Source: Nitrospira sp. CR1.3 (lineage in GTDB: Bacteria; Nitrospirota; Nitrospiria; Nitrospirales; Nitrospiraceae). Taken from it: a stretch of DNA of 40,274 bases. The stretch spans positions 1 to 40,274 of the forward strand of contig WIAH01000025.1 in the NCBI GenBank assembly GCA_014055525.1, read 5' to 3'. Under the pieces are notes generated by a model that had not been told where the DNA came from, made no database searches, and saw only the letters and a list, made by a program, of their open reading frames with translations. A program made the position numbers and the translations under genes. Below are positions 25,345 through 33,940 of this stretch, in pieces. Numbering within the stretch: position 1 is the first letter of the stretch; each line of letters starts with the position of its first letter.

Positions 25345-25512
25345 ACCCCATCCGCACGGCCTGAAGAGGGCCGCCCGCCGAGCTGATTAGATTCCGCCCT
25401 AATCCCAACTTCCGGTCTTCTGTCGTGTCCCTCCATTTGAACGGTCGGTGTCGACGCCATCGGGGTTGTCAGCACATAGGCCATAACTTTCAGATTGTGA
25501 GGAGATCCGAAA

Positions 25513-25830
25513 ATGATTCGAGTTCTGCGAAAGGTCGCGATTCTGGCTGCTCTAGGGGCGGCAATCGTTTTGGGCGGCGCCCAGCAAGCAAAAGCTGACC
25601 ATGAGTGTGGTTCCGGCGGCTACCGAGGCAGGTACGTGGACCGCGGCTACTCGTATCGCTCAGGGACGGTGTACTACGCTCGTCCTTCGTATCCAGCGTA
25701 CAACCACGGCTATTCGTACGGTCAACGACGCTTCAGCGATTACCGGCCGGCGCCTCATTTTGATGTATCGATTCACACGAGGCGCCCGAGCTACTCGCAT
25801 GACGGTCATCGTCGCCGGCACCACGACTAA
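25513..25830 (+). CDS. Small secreted Tyr/Arg/His-rich protein
   Basis: A 105-residue exported protein. A clear signal peptide (ILAALGAAIVLGGAQQAKA) is followed by a low-complexity mature part rich in Tyr, Arg, Ser and Gly (YRGRYVDRGYSYRSG), with a His/Arg end (HDGHRRRHHD). Similar short basic Tyr-rich exported proteins are common in planctomycetes and have no known function. GAGGAGA precedes the ATG at 25513. Confidence 0.7.
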   Translation: MIRVLRKVAILAALGAAIVLGGAQQAKADHECGSGGYRGRYVDRGYSYRSGTVYYARPSYPAYNHGYSYGQRRFSDYRPAPHFDVSIHTRRPSYSHDGHRRRHHD

Positions 25831-25865
25831 GGTAGCTTTGGATGAGTTAGCACTCCTGCCTGCAT

Positions 25866-25897
25866 GGCACGGCTCTGGCGGCCGACCGGACCGTGCC
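25866..25897 (+). terminator. Hairpin after the Tyr-rich gene (possible terminator)
   Basis: GGCACGG (25866-25872) pairs with CCGTGCC (25891-25897), about 35 bases past the stop, followed by TTGCTTT. The stem is strong but the loop is 18 bases and the T-run is short. Confidence 0.4.
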
Positions 25898-25970
25898 TTG
25901 CTTTATACTGCATTGGATTTCAACCGCATCGTTCAGAGCAATGGCGCTTTGCTCCTGGGTTGGAGAACTC

Positions 25971-26087
25971 TTAGAACAGGAAGGCCGCGAGACCTTGACG
26001 GAAGAAATCGGAAAAGAACATAAAGAGCGTCGTCAGGATCGCTGTCAACGCTTCAAAGAAGCCCTGAATCGGGTCGGTAGGTGTCAT
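25971..26087 (-). CDS. Small 38-residue hydrophobic protein coupled to the TolC-type gene
   Basis: The ATG at 26085-26087 overlaps the stop of the TolC-type gene (ATGA), preceded by GGAGGAG. The frame ends at TAA 25971-25973. The peptide starts MTPTDPIQGF and contains a single hydrophobic helix with many Phe and Leu (ALTAILTTLFMFFSDFF), enough to span or lie on the inner membrane. It would be the last gene of the efflux operon. Small helical membrane peptides that associate with transporters are known for other systems (KdpF, AcrZ); a similar role is inferred from position only. Confidence 0.6.
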   Translation of the reverse strand: MTPTDPIQGFFEALTAILTTLFMFFSDFFRQGLAAFLF

Positions 26088-27685
26088 TTGTCGGTCTCCT
26101 CCTTTCCCGTCTGTGCCGGCTGAGTCGCCGGGCTCTTTTTTTCGTCCGCTCCTCCTGGCTGACTCGTCGTCGCAGGCGGGGTGGCGGCAGGTTGAGTCGT
26201 AAGTGGGCGCAGAAGGGTGTCCGGGATGCGTCCAGAGAGTTCCCGCTCCAACGAGGCCGTGGCCGTTTCGAGGTCGCGCAGGGCGGCCGCGTGGCTGAGT
26301 TGCGTGCGGATCAATGTCTCTTGAGCAAGCAACACGGTGACGATGGATTCACGACCGGCAAGAAACGTCTGCCGGGCCACGGTTAGGTTCGCTTGCCACT
26401 GCGGCAGAAGCGACTGCTCCAAGAGACGGACACGCTCCTCGGCGAGACGGCGCCGAATCAGTGCCGCGCGGACGCCTTCGATCACTCGCTGTTCGACCTC
26501 CTCCAAACGCTTCTGAAGTTCCCGGGCGCGGGCCTGCGCCTTGGCAACTTGCGCCTGGTTCTGGTCAAAGATTGGCAGAGGAACCTCGATCGTCGGCCCC
26601 AGGAGCATATTGATGATCAAACTCCGTTCGCGGTTGCGCTGGCCGCGCGACTCGATTTCCGGAGCAGTCAATTGGCCCGCTCTGACCGACGAGCGAGCCG
26701 TGTCGGCGAGGACCTTCCGACCGAGAATGCCTTTGGTCTCTGGGCGCTCACCGCCAATGCCAAGACCGAACGTCGGGATGAGGCGGAGCTTTTGCTGCTG
26801 AAAATCGGCCAATGATGCTTCCAGTTCCCACTGAGCCGCCTGAGCGTCCAGGCGCTGTCGCAATGCGGCATCAACCAATTCCGCCTCCGGCGCCGTGATC
26901 ACGTTTAACGTGACGTCGAGCGGAATCGGCTTCCAATCAGCCGCGGCGTTGGCGACGCCCATCAGCCGCATCAGCGTTTGTCGGGTAATCTGCTCATCCG
27001 CCCGTAATGTTATCTGATCAAGCTGGGCTTCCAGCAGGCGGCCTCGGATGAAGTATACATCGAGCTGACTGGATTCGCCGGCGCGCAAACGAGCTTCGAT
27101 GATTCCAGAGATGTCCTTCAGGAGCTTGATGTTCTGTTCCTGAAGTTCGATCGCGCGGGCTTGATACTGAAGCGAATAGTAGTTCGTTCGAAGGTCGTTC
27201 ACCAGGACGACCGCGGTATCGGCGAAGGACAGAATCCGCTGCCGCAGCATCCCCTGAGCGGCCTTCTTTCGGGTCGGGATCAGCCAGAGACTGGCGATAT
27301 CATCGGACAAACCGAATTCAAAACGCGAACGTCCGCCTCCAGAAGGGAAGGCAAGCAACATCGTTAGCATGGGGTTTGGTAATAGACCGGCTTGAACCAA
27401 ATCCGCTTTCGCTTGCGCAATCGTCTGCAAGTCGGCGCGCAATGCACGATTGTTCGCCAACGCCAGGTCGAGGGCGCTACCGAGCGACACCACATTGTCT
27501 GGGCCCGGTTCGAGCGGGCGTATCTCCGCGTTAGCCGTCCAAGCGGCTTCGACTCCGGTCGCACGACCGAATTCACCGCCCGCCTGTTGCCACTCCGTAG
27601 TGTGGTCCACGCGGGCGCACGAAGCCAACAGGACGGACGCGCAGGCCAGCCAGACTGCCCTTCCACTCACACCTCGCCGTGTCAT
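26084..27685 (-). CDS. TolC/CusC-family outer-membrane efflux lipoprotein
   Basis: A 533-residue outer-membrane channel subunit with lipobox LLASC and two repeats of the OEP helical fold. Typical stretches include LDLALANNRALRADLQTIAQAKADLVQAG in its two halves, split here as ALDLALANNRAL and LVQAGLLPNPML. Coiled-coil segments with conserved Asn-Pro and QAQVAKAQARARELQKRLEEV follow. It should pair with the RND pump and adaptor of the same operon, and could also serve the cusBA operon, which lacks its own channel. The C-terminus is a Pro/Thr/Gln-rich tail. Confidence 0.85.
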   Translation of the reverse strand: MTRRGVSGRAVWLACASVLLASCARVDHTTEWQQAGGEFGRATGVEAAWTANAEIRPLEPGPDNVVSLGSALDLALANNRALRADLQTIAQAKADLVQAGLLPNPMLTMLLAFPSGGGRSRFEFGLSDDIASLWLIPTRKKAAQGMLRQRILSFADTAVVLVNDLRTNYYSLQYQARAIELQEQNIKLLKDISGIIEARLRAGESSQLDVYFIRGRLLEAQLDQITLRADEQITRQTLMRLMGVANAAADWKPIPLDVTLNVITAPEAELVDAALRQRLDAQAAQWELEASLADFQQQKLRLIPTFGLGIGGERPETKGILGRKVLADTARSSVRAGQLTAPEIESRGQRNRERSLIINMLLGPTIEVPLPIFDQNQAQVAKAQARARELQKRLEEVEQRVIEGVRAALIRRRLAEERVRLLEQSLLPQWQANLTVARQTFLAGRESIVTVLLAQETLIRTQLSHAAALRDLETATASLERELSGRIPDTLLRPLTTQPAATPPATTSQPGGADEKKSPATQPAQTGKEETDK

Positions 27686-27747
27686 TTCTCAACATCTCCA
27701 AGCTTCCCGCCGCCCCGGGAATCCAAAGCTCTAATCCTGCTGCGCCT

Positions 27748-28536
27748 TCACTGTTTATCGGCAGGCGTGTGCTCCTCGCCGCCGTGCTGGTGAGCCGAAT
27801 CGGTTTTTGTGGAGTCTGGCGTAGCGTCGATGGCCGCTGGCGTCTTCTCGACCCGGCTCGACCAGTGCAAGTGCGCGATCCTGGGCGTCCCTCCGTCGTT
27901 CACCACGACGTAGCTCACGGCCGCGAGGTATTTCTTCGCGGGTTCCTGGTGTTGAGGGTCGGGGATACTGAACGTGCCGATCTGCCGCACGATGGAGGTC
28001 GTGCCGAAGGTCTGTACATCTTCCTTTGTGACCGTCATCACGAAGCCGGGCATCTCTTTGAGTTCCGGCATCAGGTGGTGGTCACGGTAGATTTCCCACG
28101 TCCCCTCATCGCTCGCATTCTCGCTAACCGTCGCGCGACCCTTACCTAGGAACAAACCGTTGAGGGTGTCGGCGTCGGCCTTTGCGCAGGCTGCTAAATA
28201 CGCACGGGCGACTTTCACGGCCGGATTTCTTGGCAGCGCGTTGGCGTCATTGGCGGCAATCGTTCCCGATCGCGGTACGTCGGACTTTGCCGCATTTGGA
28301 ACATACTTGATCAGGAAGGCTATTTTGTCCGCCTCGGGTTTGGCGGCCCACTTCTTCTCGCACCCAGGGCAGCAAAAACCGATCAAATGCCCCTTATATG
28401 TCGTGGTCGGCGAGTCCTCGTCGAGCTTCTCGTCGACCATGATCGGGCATTTGTCGTTAACAGGACCGCCGGGGGAGTCGAAGGCTATCAATGCGCTGGC
28501 GGAGAGGATAACGGTGGATAAAAAGATACTTGGCAT
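27748..28536 (-). CDS. Secreted TRASH/YHS-like plus NTF2-like protein
   Basis: A 262-residue exported protein. After the signal peptide comes a TRASH/YHS-like module (KCPIMVDEK, then HLIGFCCPGCEKKWAAKP). A second domain of about 120 residues starts at AVKVARAYLAACAKADADTLNGLF and has the NTF2/SnoaL-like helix-sheet pattern. The tail is His-rich (SAHQHGGEEHTPADK). GGAG placement favours the ATG at 28536 over one two codons upstream. It lies in the second efflux operon between the paralogous pair and the channel, and probably binds Cu/Ag in the periplasm. Confidence 0.7.
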   Translation of the reverse strand: MPSIFLSTVILSASALIAFDSPGGPVNDKCPIMVDEKLDEDSPTTTYKGHLIGFCCPGCEKKWAAKPEADKIAFLIKYVPNAAKSDVPRSGTIAANDANALPRNPAVKVARAYLAACAKADADTLNGLFLGKGRATVSENASDEGTWEIYRDHHLMPELKEMPGFVMTVTKEDVQTFGTTSIVRQIGTFSIPDPQHQEPAKKYLAAVSYVVVNDGGTPRIAHLHWSSRVEKTPAAIDATPDSTKTDSAHQHGGEEHTPADKQ

Positions 28537-28605
28537 GAGCATTCTCCATTACGGTTTGTGAGTTTGAGGCAGTAACAGCACGACCCCAGGTTGAATTGTG
28601 ATCGA

Positions 28606-29562
28606 TCAACTGCCGCCGTGCCCCTTGCCTTCCTGCTGGCCTTTCGTTTCGTCGTCGTGGCCGGCCGAGGACTTGCTTGGTCCGTCAAAGTCGAAGTCAA
28701 AGACCTGCGGTTCCTTACCGTCCTTGAAGTCGATGAAGACCTTCACGGACACTGGGAACTTTACCGAACGCGGAGGCTTGGCGGTCAAAAACTGCTTGCC
28801 GGGCTCCACGGACAGCACGATTTCCTGCTCGGTTTCCGGCTCTTTGGCGCGAAATGTTCCTCGCCCCGTGAATTTGTCGGCCAGGATTGGCTTTGTGTAC
28901 TCGTCATAGAAATAGATGCGCATCTCGTAGGTCTCGGAAATCGTGCCTTCAAGGTGATGCGTCTGGTCAGGCGCCATGAAGAAGACGCCGCCGTGCTTGG
29001 GACTGTGGTCCATGTGAGAGAGGACATCCTGGAGCTTCATTCCGCATACCGGGCACTTCCCAGCCGCTGGGTAGGTCTTTTCGCCTTCGCAGCGCATGGG
29101 GCAGACATAGTCCTTCGGCGCATATTTTTCCAAGACGGCGGCGAGCTTGACCATTTCTCCGTGAACTCTTCGCGTTCCAACAGCGTCTCCGGAATCGCCG
29201 GCCAAATCGATCGCATCAAACTTTGCGGCCAGCGCTCGGCCGGCCTTGTTGACTTCCTTAATCGCGGTCTTGGGAACGCCGGAATCCGCCTTGAGCGCTA
29301 GTTGACCTACGACGTTGCCGACTTTCTGGATTACGTCCGCCTGGGCGTGAACATCGGCAAGCTTCTTTGTGACGATCAGCTCGTCGATCTCGTGTAGGCG
29401 AATGCGGATCTCGCCGACAGCCCCTTTGTACGTGGTCGGCATCTTGAATTCGAGCGGTTTACCGTGCTCGTGACCCCCATGCGCGGGTTGGCCCTGCGCC
29501 GACGTTGCAGTCGTCACAAACATCAAAAACAATGCAATCGTGAACGCTCTGACTAAAGCCAT
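28606..29562 (-). CDS. Secreted metal-associated protein, paralog A (with heavy-metal-binding domain)
   Basis: A 318-residue exported protein with a His-rich start to its mature part (HGGHEHGKP). Residues 40-145 are a helical domain (TTYKGAVGEI, RLHEIDELIV, VGQLALKADSGVPK) shared with the gene upstream. A heavy-metal-binding domain (YVCPMRCEG, GKCPVCGMKL) is inserted before a beta-rich C-terminal domain (HGGVFFM, MRIYFYDEYTKPI, FDFDFDGP). No named family is recognised for the helical or beta domains. It is a probable periplasmic metal-binding accessory of the RND operon. AAAGGAAA precedes the ATG. Confidence 0.7.
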   Translation of the reverse strand: MALVRAFTIALFLMFVTTATSAQGQPAHGGHEHGKPLEFKMPTTYKGAVGEIRIRLHEIDELIVTKKLADVHAQADVIQKVGNVVGQLALKADSGVPKTAIKEVNKAGRALAAKFDAIDLAGDSGDAVGTRRVHGEMVKLAAVLEKYAPKDYVCPMRCEGEKTYPAAGKCPVCGMKLQDVLSHMDHSPKHGGVFFMAPDQTHHLEGTISETYEMRIYFYDEYTKPILADKFTGRGTFRAKEPETEQEIVLSVEPGKQFLTAKPPRSVKFPVSVKVFIDFKDGKEPQVFDFDFDGPSKSSAGHDDETKGQQEGKGHGGS

Positions 29563-29686
29563 ACGATGTTTCCTTTCTTAAAAGCAAGAGATGGTCTGCA
29601 TCAGGACCACGTCGCTCAGGATGCACCACCACGTTTATTCACTGGGGTATCGCCCAGTCCAGGGATCGCTGAAGATGAAACAACAA

Positions 29687-29729
29687 CCAACTCTCGGTCG
29701 ATCGCCATCGCAATAGGCCGAGAGATTGG
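29687..29729 (-). terminator. Hairpin with U-rich tail between the two paralogs (possible terminator)
   Basis: TCTCGG and CCGAGA, extended by CCAA/TTGG beyond a mismatch, form a stem about 25 bases past the stop of paralog B. On the minus strand the descending arm is followed by a U/G-rich run (TTGTTGTTTC). It may end or attenuate the upstream part of the operon. Confidence 0.4.
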
Positions 29730-29753
29730 AAAATCGACTCTTTTCGCAACGTT

Positions 29754-30587
29754 CTAGGGCTTGTGCCCCTTGTGTTCGTCGTCCTTGTGGCCTTGGTGCT
29801 TCTTGTGCGGCGTGCTCGTCGGCGCATCGAATTCAAAGGTGAACATCTGCGCCTTGCCGCCGTCGTTGAGATCGAGCGAGACCATGAGTGTGAGCAGCGG
29901 CTTGGCGCCCGCATCGAACGTGCCGCTCAAAAACGATTTCGAAGCGTCCGGCGTGAGACCCACAGGCTTATGCGCGTCTCCTTTTGCTGCGCCGTGCGCT
30001 TGCGCCTTAACCTGGTCGAACGATAGCGGCTTGGAATGTTCGTCGTAGAGGTAAACGCGGACTTCGTTGCCTTTGGAGAGGGTCGTCTCGACCATCCGCT
30101 TTCGATCAGCGTTCCAAGCGACCAATCCTCCATGCGGACCGCCGGCAACGTACTTCTGGAGTGTCGCAGCGAGCTTGACCATCTCATTATAAACTTTTTG
30201 AGTACCCGCCGCATCGCCGGAATCACCGGCTTTGTCGATGGCGTCGAACTTGGCGGCCAATTCGCGCGCGGCCTTGTTAACCTCCTTGACGGCGCTCTTG
30301 GGCACGCCGGAGTCGGCCTTGAGCGCAAGTTGCCCAACGACGTTTCCGACCTTCTGGATGACTTCGGCCTCGCTGTGCACCTTGTCAAGGTCCTTCGACA
30401 CGATCAACTCGTCGATCTCATGCAGCCGATTCTGGATTTCCTCCACGGCGCCTTTGTAGGTCGTGGGCATCTTGAATGCGGTCGGCTTTCCATGCTCACC
30501 TTCCCCATGTTCGTGCTGCGCGAGCGCCATCGGCACCGTCGGCCCCAGAAGCAGGGTCATTACAACAATTACTTTTCGACCGGACAT
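29754..30587 (-). CDS. Secreted metal-associated protein, paralog B
   Basis: A 277-residue exported protein: signal peptide ending at ALAQ, a His-rich start (HEHGEGEHGKP), and the same helical domain as paralog A (TTYKGAVEEI, RLHEIDELIV, VGQLALKADSGVPK). The beta domain also matches (HGGLVAW, VRVYLYDEHSKPL, FTFEFDAP), but the heavy-metal-binding insert is missing. The end is Lys/His-rich (HKKHQGHKDDEHKGHK). AAGGAG at a spacing of eight bases favours the ATG at 30587 over the TTG at 30593. It sits directly after the pump gene. Confidence 0.7.
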   Translation of the reverse strand: MSGRKVIVVMTLLLGPTVPMALAQHEHGEGEHGKPTAFKMPTTYKGAVEEIQNRLHEIDELIVSKDLDKVHSEAEVIQKVGNVVGQLALKADSGVPKSAVKEVNKAARELAAKFDAIDKAGDSGDAAGTQKVYNEMVKLAATLQKYVAGGPHGGLVAWNADRKRMVETTLSKGNEVRVYLYDEHSKPLSFDQVKAQAHGAAKGDAHKPVGLTPDASKSFLSGTFDAGAKPLLTLMVSLDLNDGGKAQMFTFEFDAPTSTPHKKHQGHKDDEHKGHKP

Positions 30588-30607
30588 GTTCAATACTCCT
30601 TTCGGAA

Positions 30608-33600
30608 TTAGCGAGACAGCGGCGGTCCAGGGGGCTGACCCGCTCCGGCGAATGCGCCGGAAGGTTGAACGACTACGTCCCTTCCGAAGTCACGTACCGT
30701 GGTTCCGACGGGACGGTGGTCGGAATCGGGCGACGGTTCAGGCGGTGCATGTGTGGCCCGCCACAGAGCCACGACATGTTCGGATGCACGCCGGCCAAAG
30801 TGCAGGAAGACCGTCGGCGTGATGAAAAAGTCCAAGAGCGTAGTTGTGAACATGCCGCCCACGACAACGAGGCCAACCGGGTAGAGGATTTCTTTGCCTG
30901 GCTGTCCGGCGGATAGGATGAGCGGGACAAGTCCAAGCCACGTCGTAAGCGCCGTCATGAGCACGGGCGCCACGCGCTCCTGGCTGCCCCGAATCACCAT
31001 CTCCTGGCCGAACTCCATTCTCTCCTCGGTCATGAGATGGATGTAGTGGCTGATCATCATAATGCCGTTCCGCGCGGCGATGCCGCATAGACTCACAAAG
31101 CCGACCAGACTTGCAACGCTGAACGTCTGCCCCGCCAACCACAAGGCGATGGCACTGCCGATAAAGGCAAACGGGATGTTGAGCATCACCTGTATGACCA
31201 TTTCGGTAGACCGGAAATGCGAGTAGAGCAGCGCAAACATCGCCACGAGCGACATCGCGCCGAGGATCAGGATTCGCCGCGTCGCGGACTGCTGGGCCTC
31301 AAATTGTCCACCGATACTCAATGCGTACCCAGGCGGCATCTTTTCAGGCGGCAGGTCCATCGCGAGAGATTGCTTGATCTCTTCTACCGTACTTCCAAGA
31401 TCGCGCCCCTGAACGTTGGCGGACACGACCATACGCCTCTGCACGTTCTCGCGGTTGATCAGGTTCGGCCCCGGCGTCTCTGTGATCGACGCAACATCCG
31501 ACAACAACACTACCGCCCCTGCCGGCGAGAGCAACCGAACGTCATTTAGCTTTCGAACGTCATTGCGAACGGATTCGTCCAGCAGGAGGATCAGATCGAA
31601 GGACTTAAGCCCGTCCAAAACCTGCGACACAACTTTGCCCTTGAGGGCCGTTTCCAGTGCCCGCACGAGGTCGCCCGGCTGAAAGCCGACCCGTGCCGAT
31701 TCTTCGCGCTTCACGCGAATTCGCACCTGCGGGACGAGCACTTGTTTCTCAAGTTGGAGGTCGACCACGCCGGGAATGCCGTTCATGGCCGCCTGCGCCT
31801 GCTCCGCCAGGTTTCGGAGCGTATTGAGATCTTGACCCGTAACCTTGACGACGATCTGGGCACGCACGCCGGAAAGCAGGTGATCGATTCGATGGCTGAT
31901 CGGTTGGCCGACTCCGACGGAGACGCCGGACAGCGTTTCCAGCTTGCTGCGAACGTCTGCAAGGACCTCAGGCTTGTCGCGGATTTGAGAGGGCGGAGTT
32001 CGCCCTCCCAGTGCCTGATGTTCGGACATTGCCGCGACGTCATCGGGCGTCCAGAAATCGACATCGATCTCACTGTAATGCACGCCCTCGGCGTGCTCGT
32101 CATTCTCCGCCCGGCCTGTTCGACGCCCGGTGGATTTCACCTCGGGGACCGACAGGATCATCTCCTCGGCACGCCTCCCCAATCGATCCGATTCGGCAAG
32201 CGAGATACCCGGTTCGGCGATCACGTTGATCGTCGCGGTGCCTTCGTTGAACGCGGGTAGGAACTCGCGGCCCAGGCGGAAGACAAAGAACCCACCCAGA
32301 ACCACGAGGACAGCCGCGGCGCCCACCATCGTCCACGGACGAGGCAGCGTCAGCGCGTACACCTTTTGAGCCGCCCACTTGCACGCCCTGAGGATCGGGC
32401 CGTCGCGTTCATCGGCCATGCGTTTCATGTTGGGAAGTAGGTACAAACACATTGCCGGCGTGACGGTCAGTGCAACGAGCAACGAGGCCAGAATGCTCAC
32501 GACGTACGCCGTCGCCAATGGCTGGAAAATGCGGCCCTCGATTCCTGCAAGAGCGAACAAAGGAAGGAAAACTAAAAGAACGATGAAGGTCCCAAACACA
32601 ATGGAGCTACGGACCTCCATTGACGCGCCAAACACGACTTCCAGGGCGGGCCGAGGATTCGCCGCGTGTCGGTTCTCACGAAGCCTCCGGAAGACATTCT
32701 CCACATCGACGATTGAATCATCCACCAATTCGCCAATGGCAACCGCGATGCCGCCGAGCGTCATTGTGTTGATCGTTTGTCCCGACAGTTTGAAAATAAG
32801 AACCGTGACGAGAAGAGAGAGCGGCATCGCGGTCAAACTGATGATCGTTGTGCGAAAGTTCAGGAGGAACAGGGCCAGGATGATCGCGACGAGGATCGCG
32901 CCTTCCTGTAGCGCTTCCGTAACATTGTCAATCGACGACTGAATGAAATGGGACTGCCGAAAGAGATCGGAATTGACCACGAGGTCGTCCGGAAGGCTCG
33001 GGCGCATTTGCGCCAATGCCTGATCGATGCGAGACGTCAAGTCGCGTGTGTCCACGCCCGGCTGTTTTTGGATGGCCATGATCACGGCCGAACCGGCATT
33101 CATGGATCCGTCCCCGCGCTTAATCGGTGCAGGGCCTTCTTTCACCGCCGCAACATCACGGACGAGGATAGGCCGTACCGCGCCCTCGCTTATGCGGGTC
33201 GCGACGAGGGAATTCTCGATATCGGCAACCGAGGACACGCGGCCGAGGTTGCGAATAACGAACTCCTGGCTCCCGGCGACAAGGAACCCTCCACCTGAGT
33301 TTTCGTTCGCCTTCTCCAGTGCCTCTTCCAAATCCGCGAAGGCGAGATCGAATCGGCGCAGCTTCTCCGGATCAGCGAGCACTTGAAACTGCTTCACTTG
33401 CCCGCCCATTACAGTGACCTGCCCCACGCCGGCCACAGCAAGGAGGCTGGGACGGATCGTCCAGTCGGCTAGCGTCCGGACGTCCATGGGAGAGAGCGAA
33501 TCACTCCGCAGGCCCAGGAGCATGATCTCACCCATGATGGACGTGACCGGACCCATGAGCGGAATAACGCCGGGAGGCAGCTTCTCCGTGACTTGGTTAA

Positions 33601-33940
33601 TGCGTTCCTGAACGACTTGTCGGTCATAACGGATGTCCGTATCCCAGCCGAACTCCACGAACACCAGCGCAAGTCCCAATCCGGAGCTGCTTCGCACCCG
33701 CTCCACGCCGGGAGCGCCATTGAGCGCCGTCTCAAGCTGAAACGTGACCTGCGTTTCAACCTCTTCGGGTGCGAGCCCCACAGCTTCGGCGAAGATCGTG
33801 ACAGTTGGACGGTTCAGGTCCGGGAGGACATCGGTGGGGAGCTGCGCAGCGGTGAAGAGGCCGTACGCGGCCACGAGTCCGGCTCCGGCTAACAGGATCA
33901 GCCGGTTTTGCAGCGAGAATCGAATGATCGCGTTAAGCAC
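30608..33940 (-). CDS. CzcA/CusA-family heavy-metal RND efflux pump
   Basis: A 1110-residue RND permease of the heavy-metal subfamily with 12 helices and two large periplasmic loops. The N-terminus is typical (LPTDVLPDLNRPTVTIF). TM4 carries the paired aspartates D407-D408 (GELVDDSIVDVEN) of the CzcA-type proton relay. The CusA substrate methionines are not kept: the first position reads GTATINVIAEPG. Copper is therefore less likely than a divalent or other metal, and the substrate cannot be fixed. It starts with GTG at 33940, overlapping the adaptor stop by one base. The C-terminus has a short Pro-rich tail. Confidence 0.85.
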   Translation of the reverse strand: MLNAIIRFSLQNRLILLAGAGLVAAYGLFTAAQLPTDVLPDLNRPTVTIFAEAVGLAPEEVETQVTFQLETALNGAPGVERVRSSSGLGLALVFVEFGWDTDIRYDRQVVQERINQVTEKLPPGVIPLMGPVTSIMGEIMLLGLRSDSLSPMDVRTLADWTIRPSLLAVAGVGQVTVMGGQVKQFQVLADPEKLRRFDLAFADLEEALEKANENSGGGFLVAGSQEFVIRNLGRVSSVADIENSLVATRISEGAVRPILVRDVAAVKEGPAPIKRGDGSMNAGSAVIMAIQKQPGVDTRDLTSRIDQALAQMRPSLPDDLVVNSDLFRQSHFIQSSIDNVTEALQEGAILVAIILALFLLNFRTTIISLTAMPLSLLVTVLIFKLSGQTINTMTLGGIAVAIGELVDDSIVDVENVFRRLRENRHAANPRPALEVVFGASMEVRSSIVFGTFIVLLVFLPLFALAGIEGRIFQPLATAYVVSILASLLVALTVTPAMCLYLLPNMKRMADERDGPILRACKWAAQKVYALTLPRPWTMVGAAAVLVVLGGFFVFRLGREFLPAFNEGTATINVIAEPGISLAESDRLGRRAEEMILSVPEVKSTGRRTGRAENDEHAEGVHYSEIDVDFWTPDDVAAMSEHQALGGRTPPSQIRDKPEVLADVRSKLETLSGVSVGVGQPISHRIDHLLSGVRAQIVVKVTGQDLNTLRNLAEQAQAAMNGIPGVVDLQLEKQVLVPQVRIRVKREESARVGFQPGDLVRALETALKGKVVSQVLDGLKSFDLILLLDESVRNDVRKLNDVRLLSPAGAVVLLSDVASITETPGPNLINRENVQRRMVVSANVQGRDLGSTVEEIKQSLAMDLPPEKMPPGYALSIGGQFEAQQSATRRILILGAMSLVAMFALLYSHFRSTEMVIQVMLNIPFAFIGSAIALWLAGQTFSVASLVGFVSLCGIAARNGIMMISHYIHLMTEERMEFGQEMVIRGSQERVAPVLMTALTTWLGLVPLILSAGQPGKEILYPVGLVVVGGMFTTTLLDFFITPTVFLHFGRRASEHVVALWRATHAPPEPSPDSDHRPVGTTVRDFGRDVVVQPSGAFAGAGQPPGPPLSR

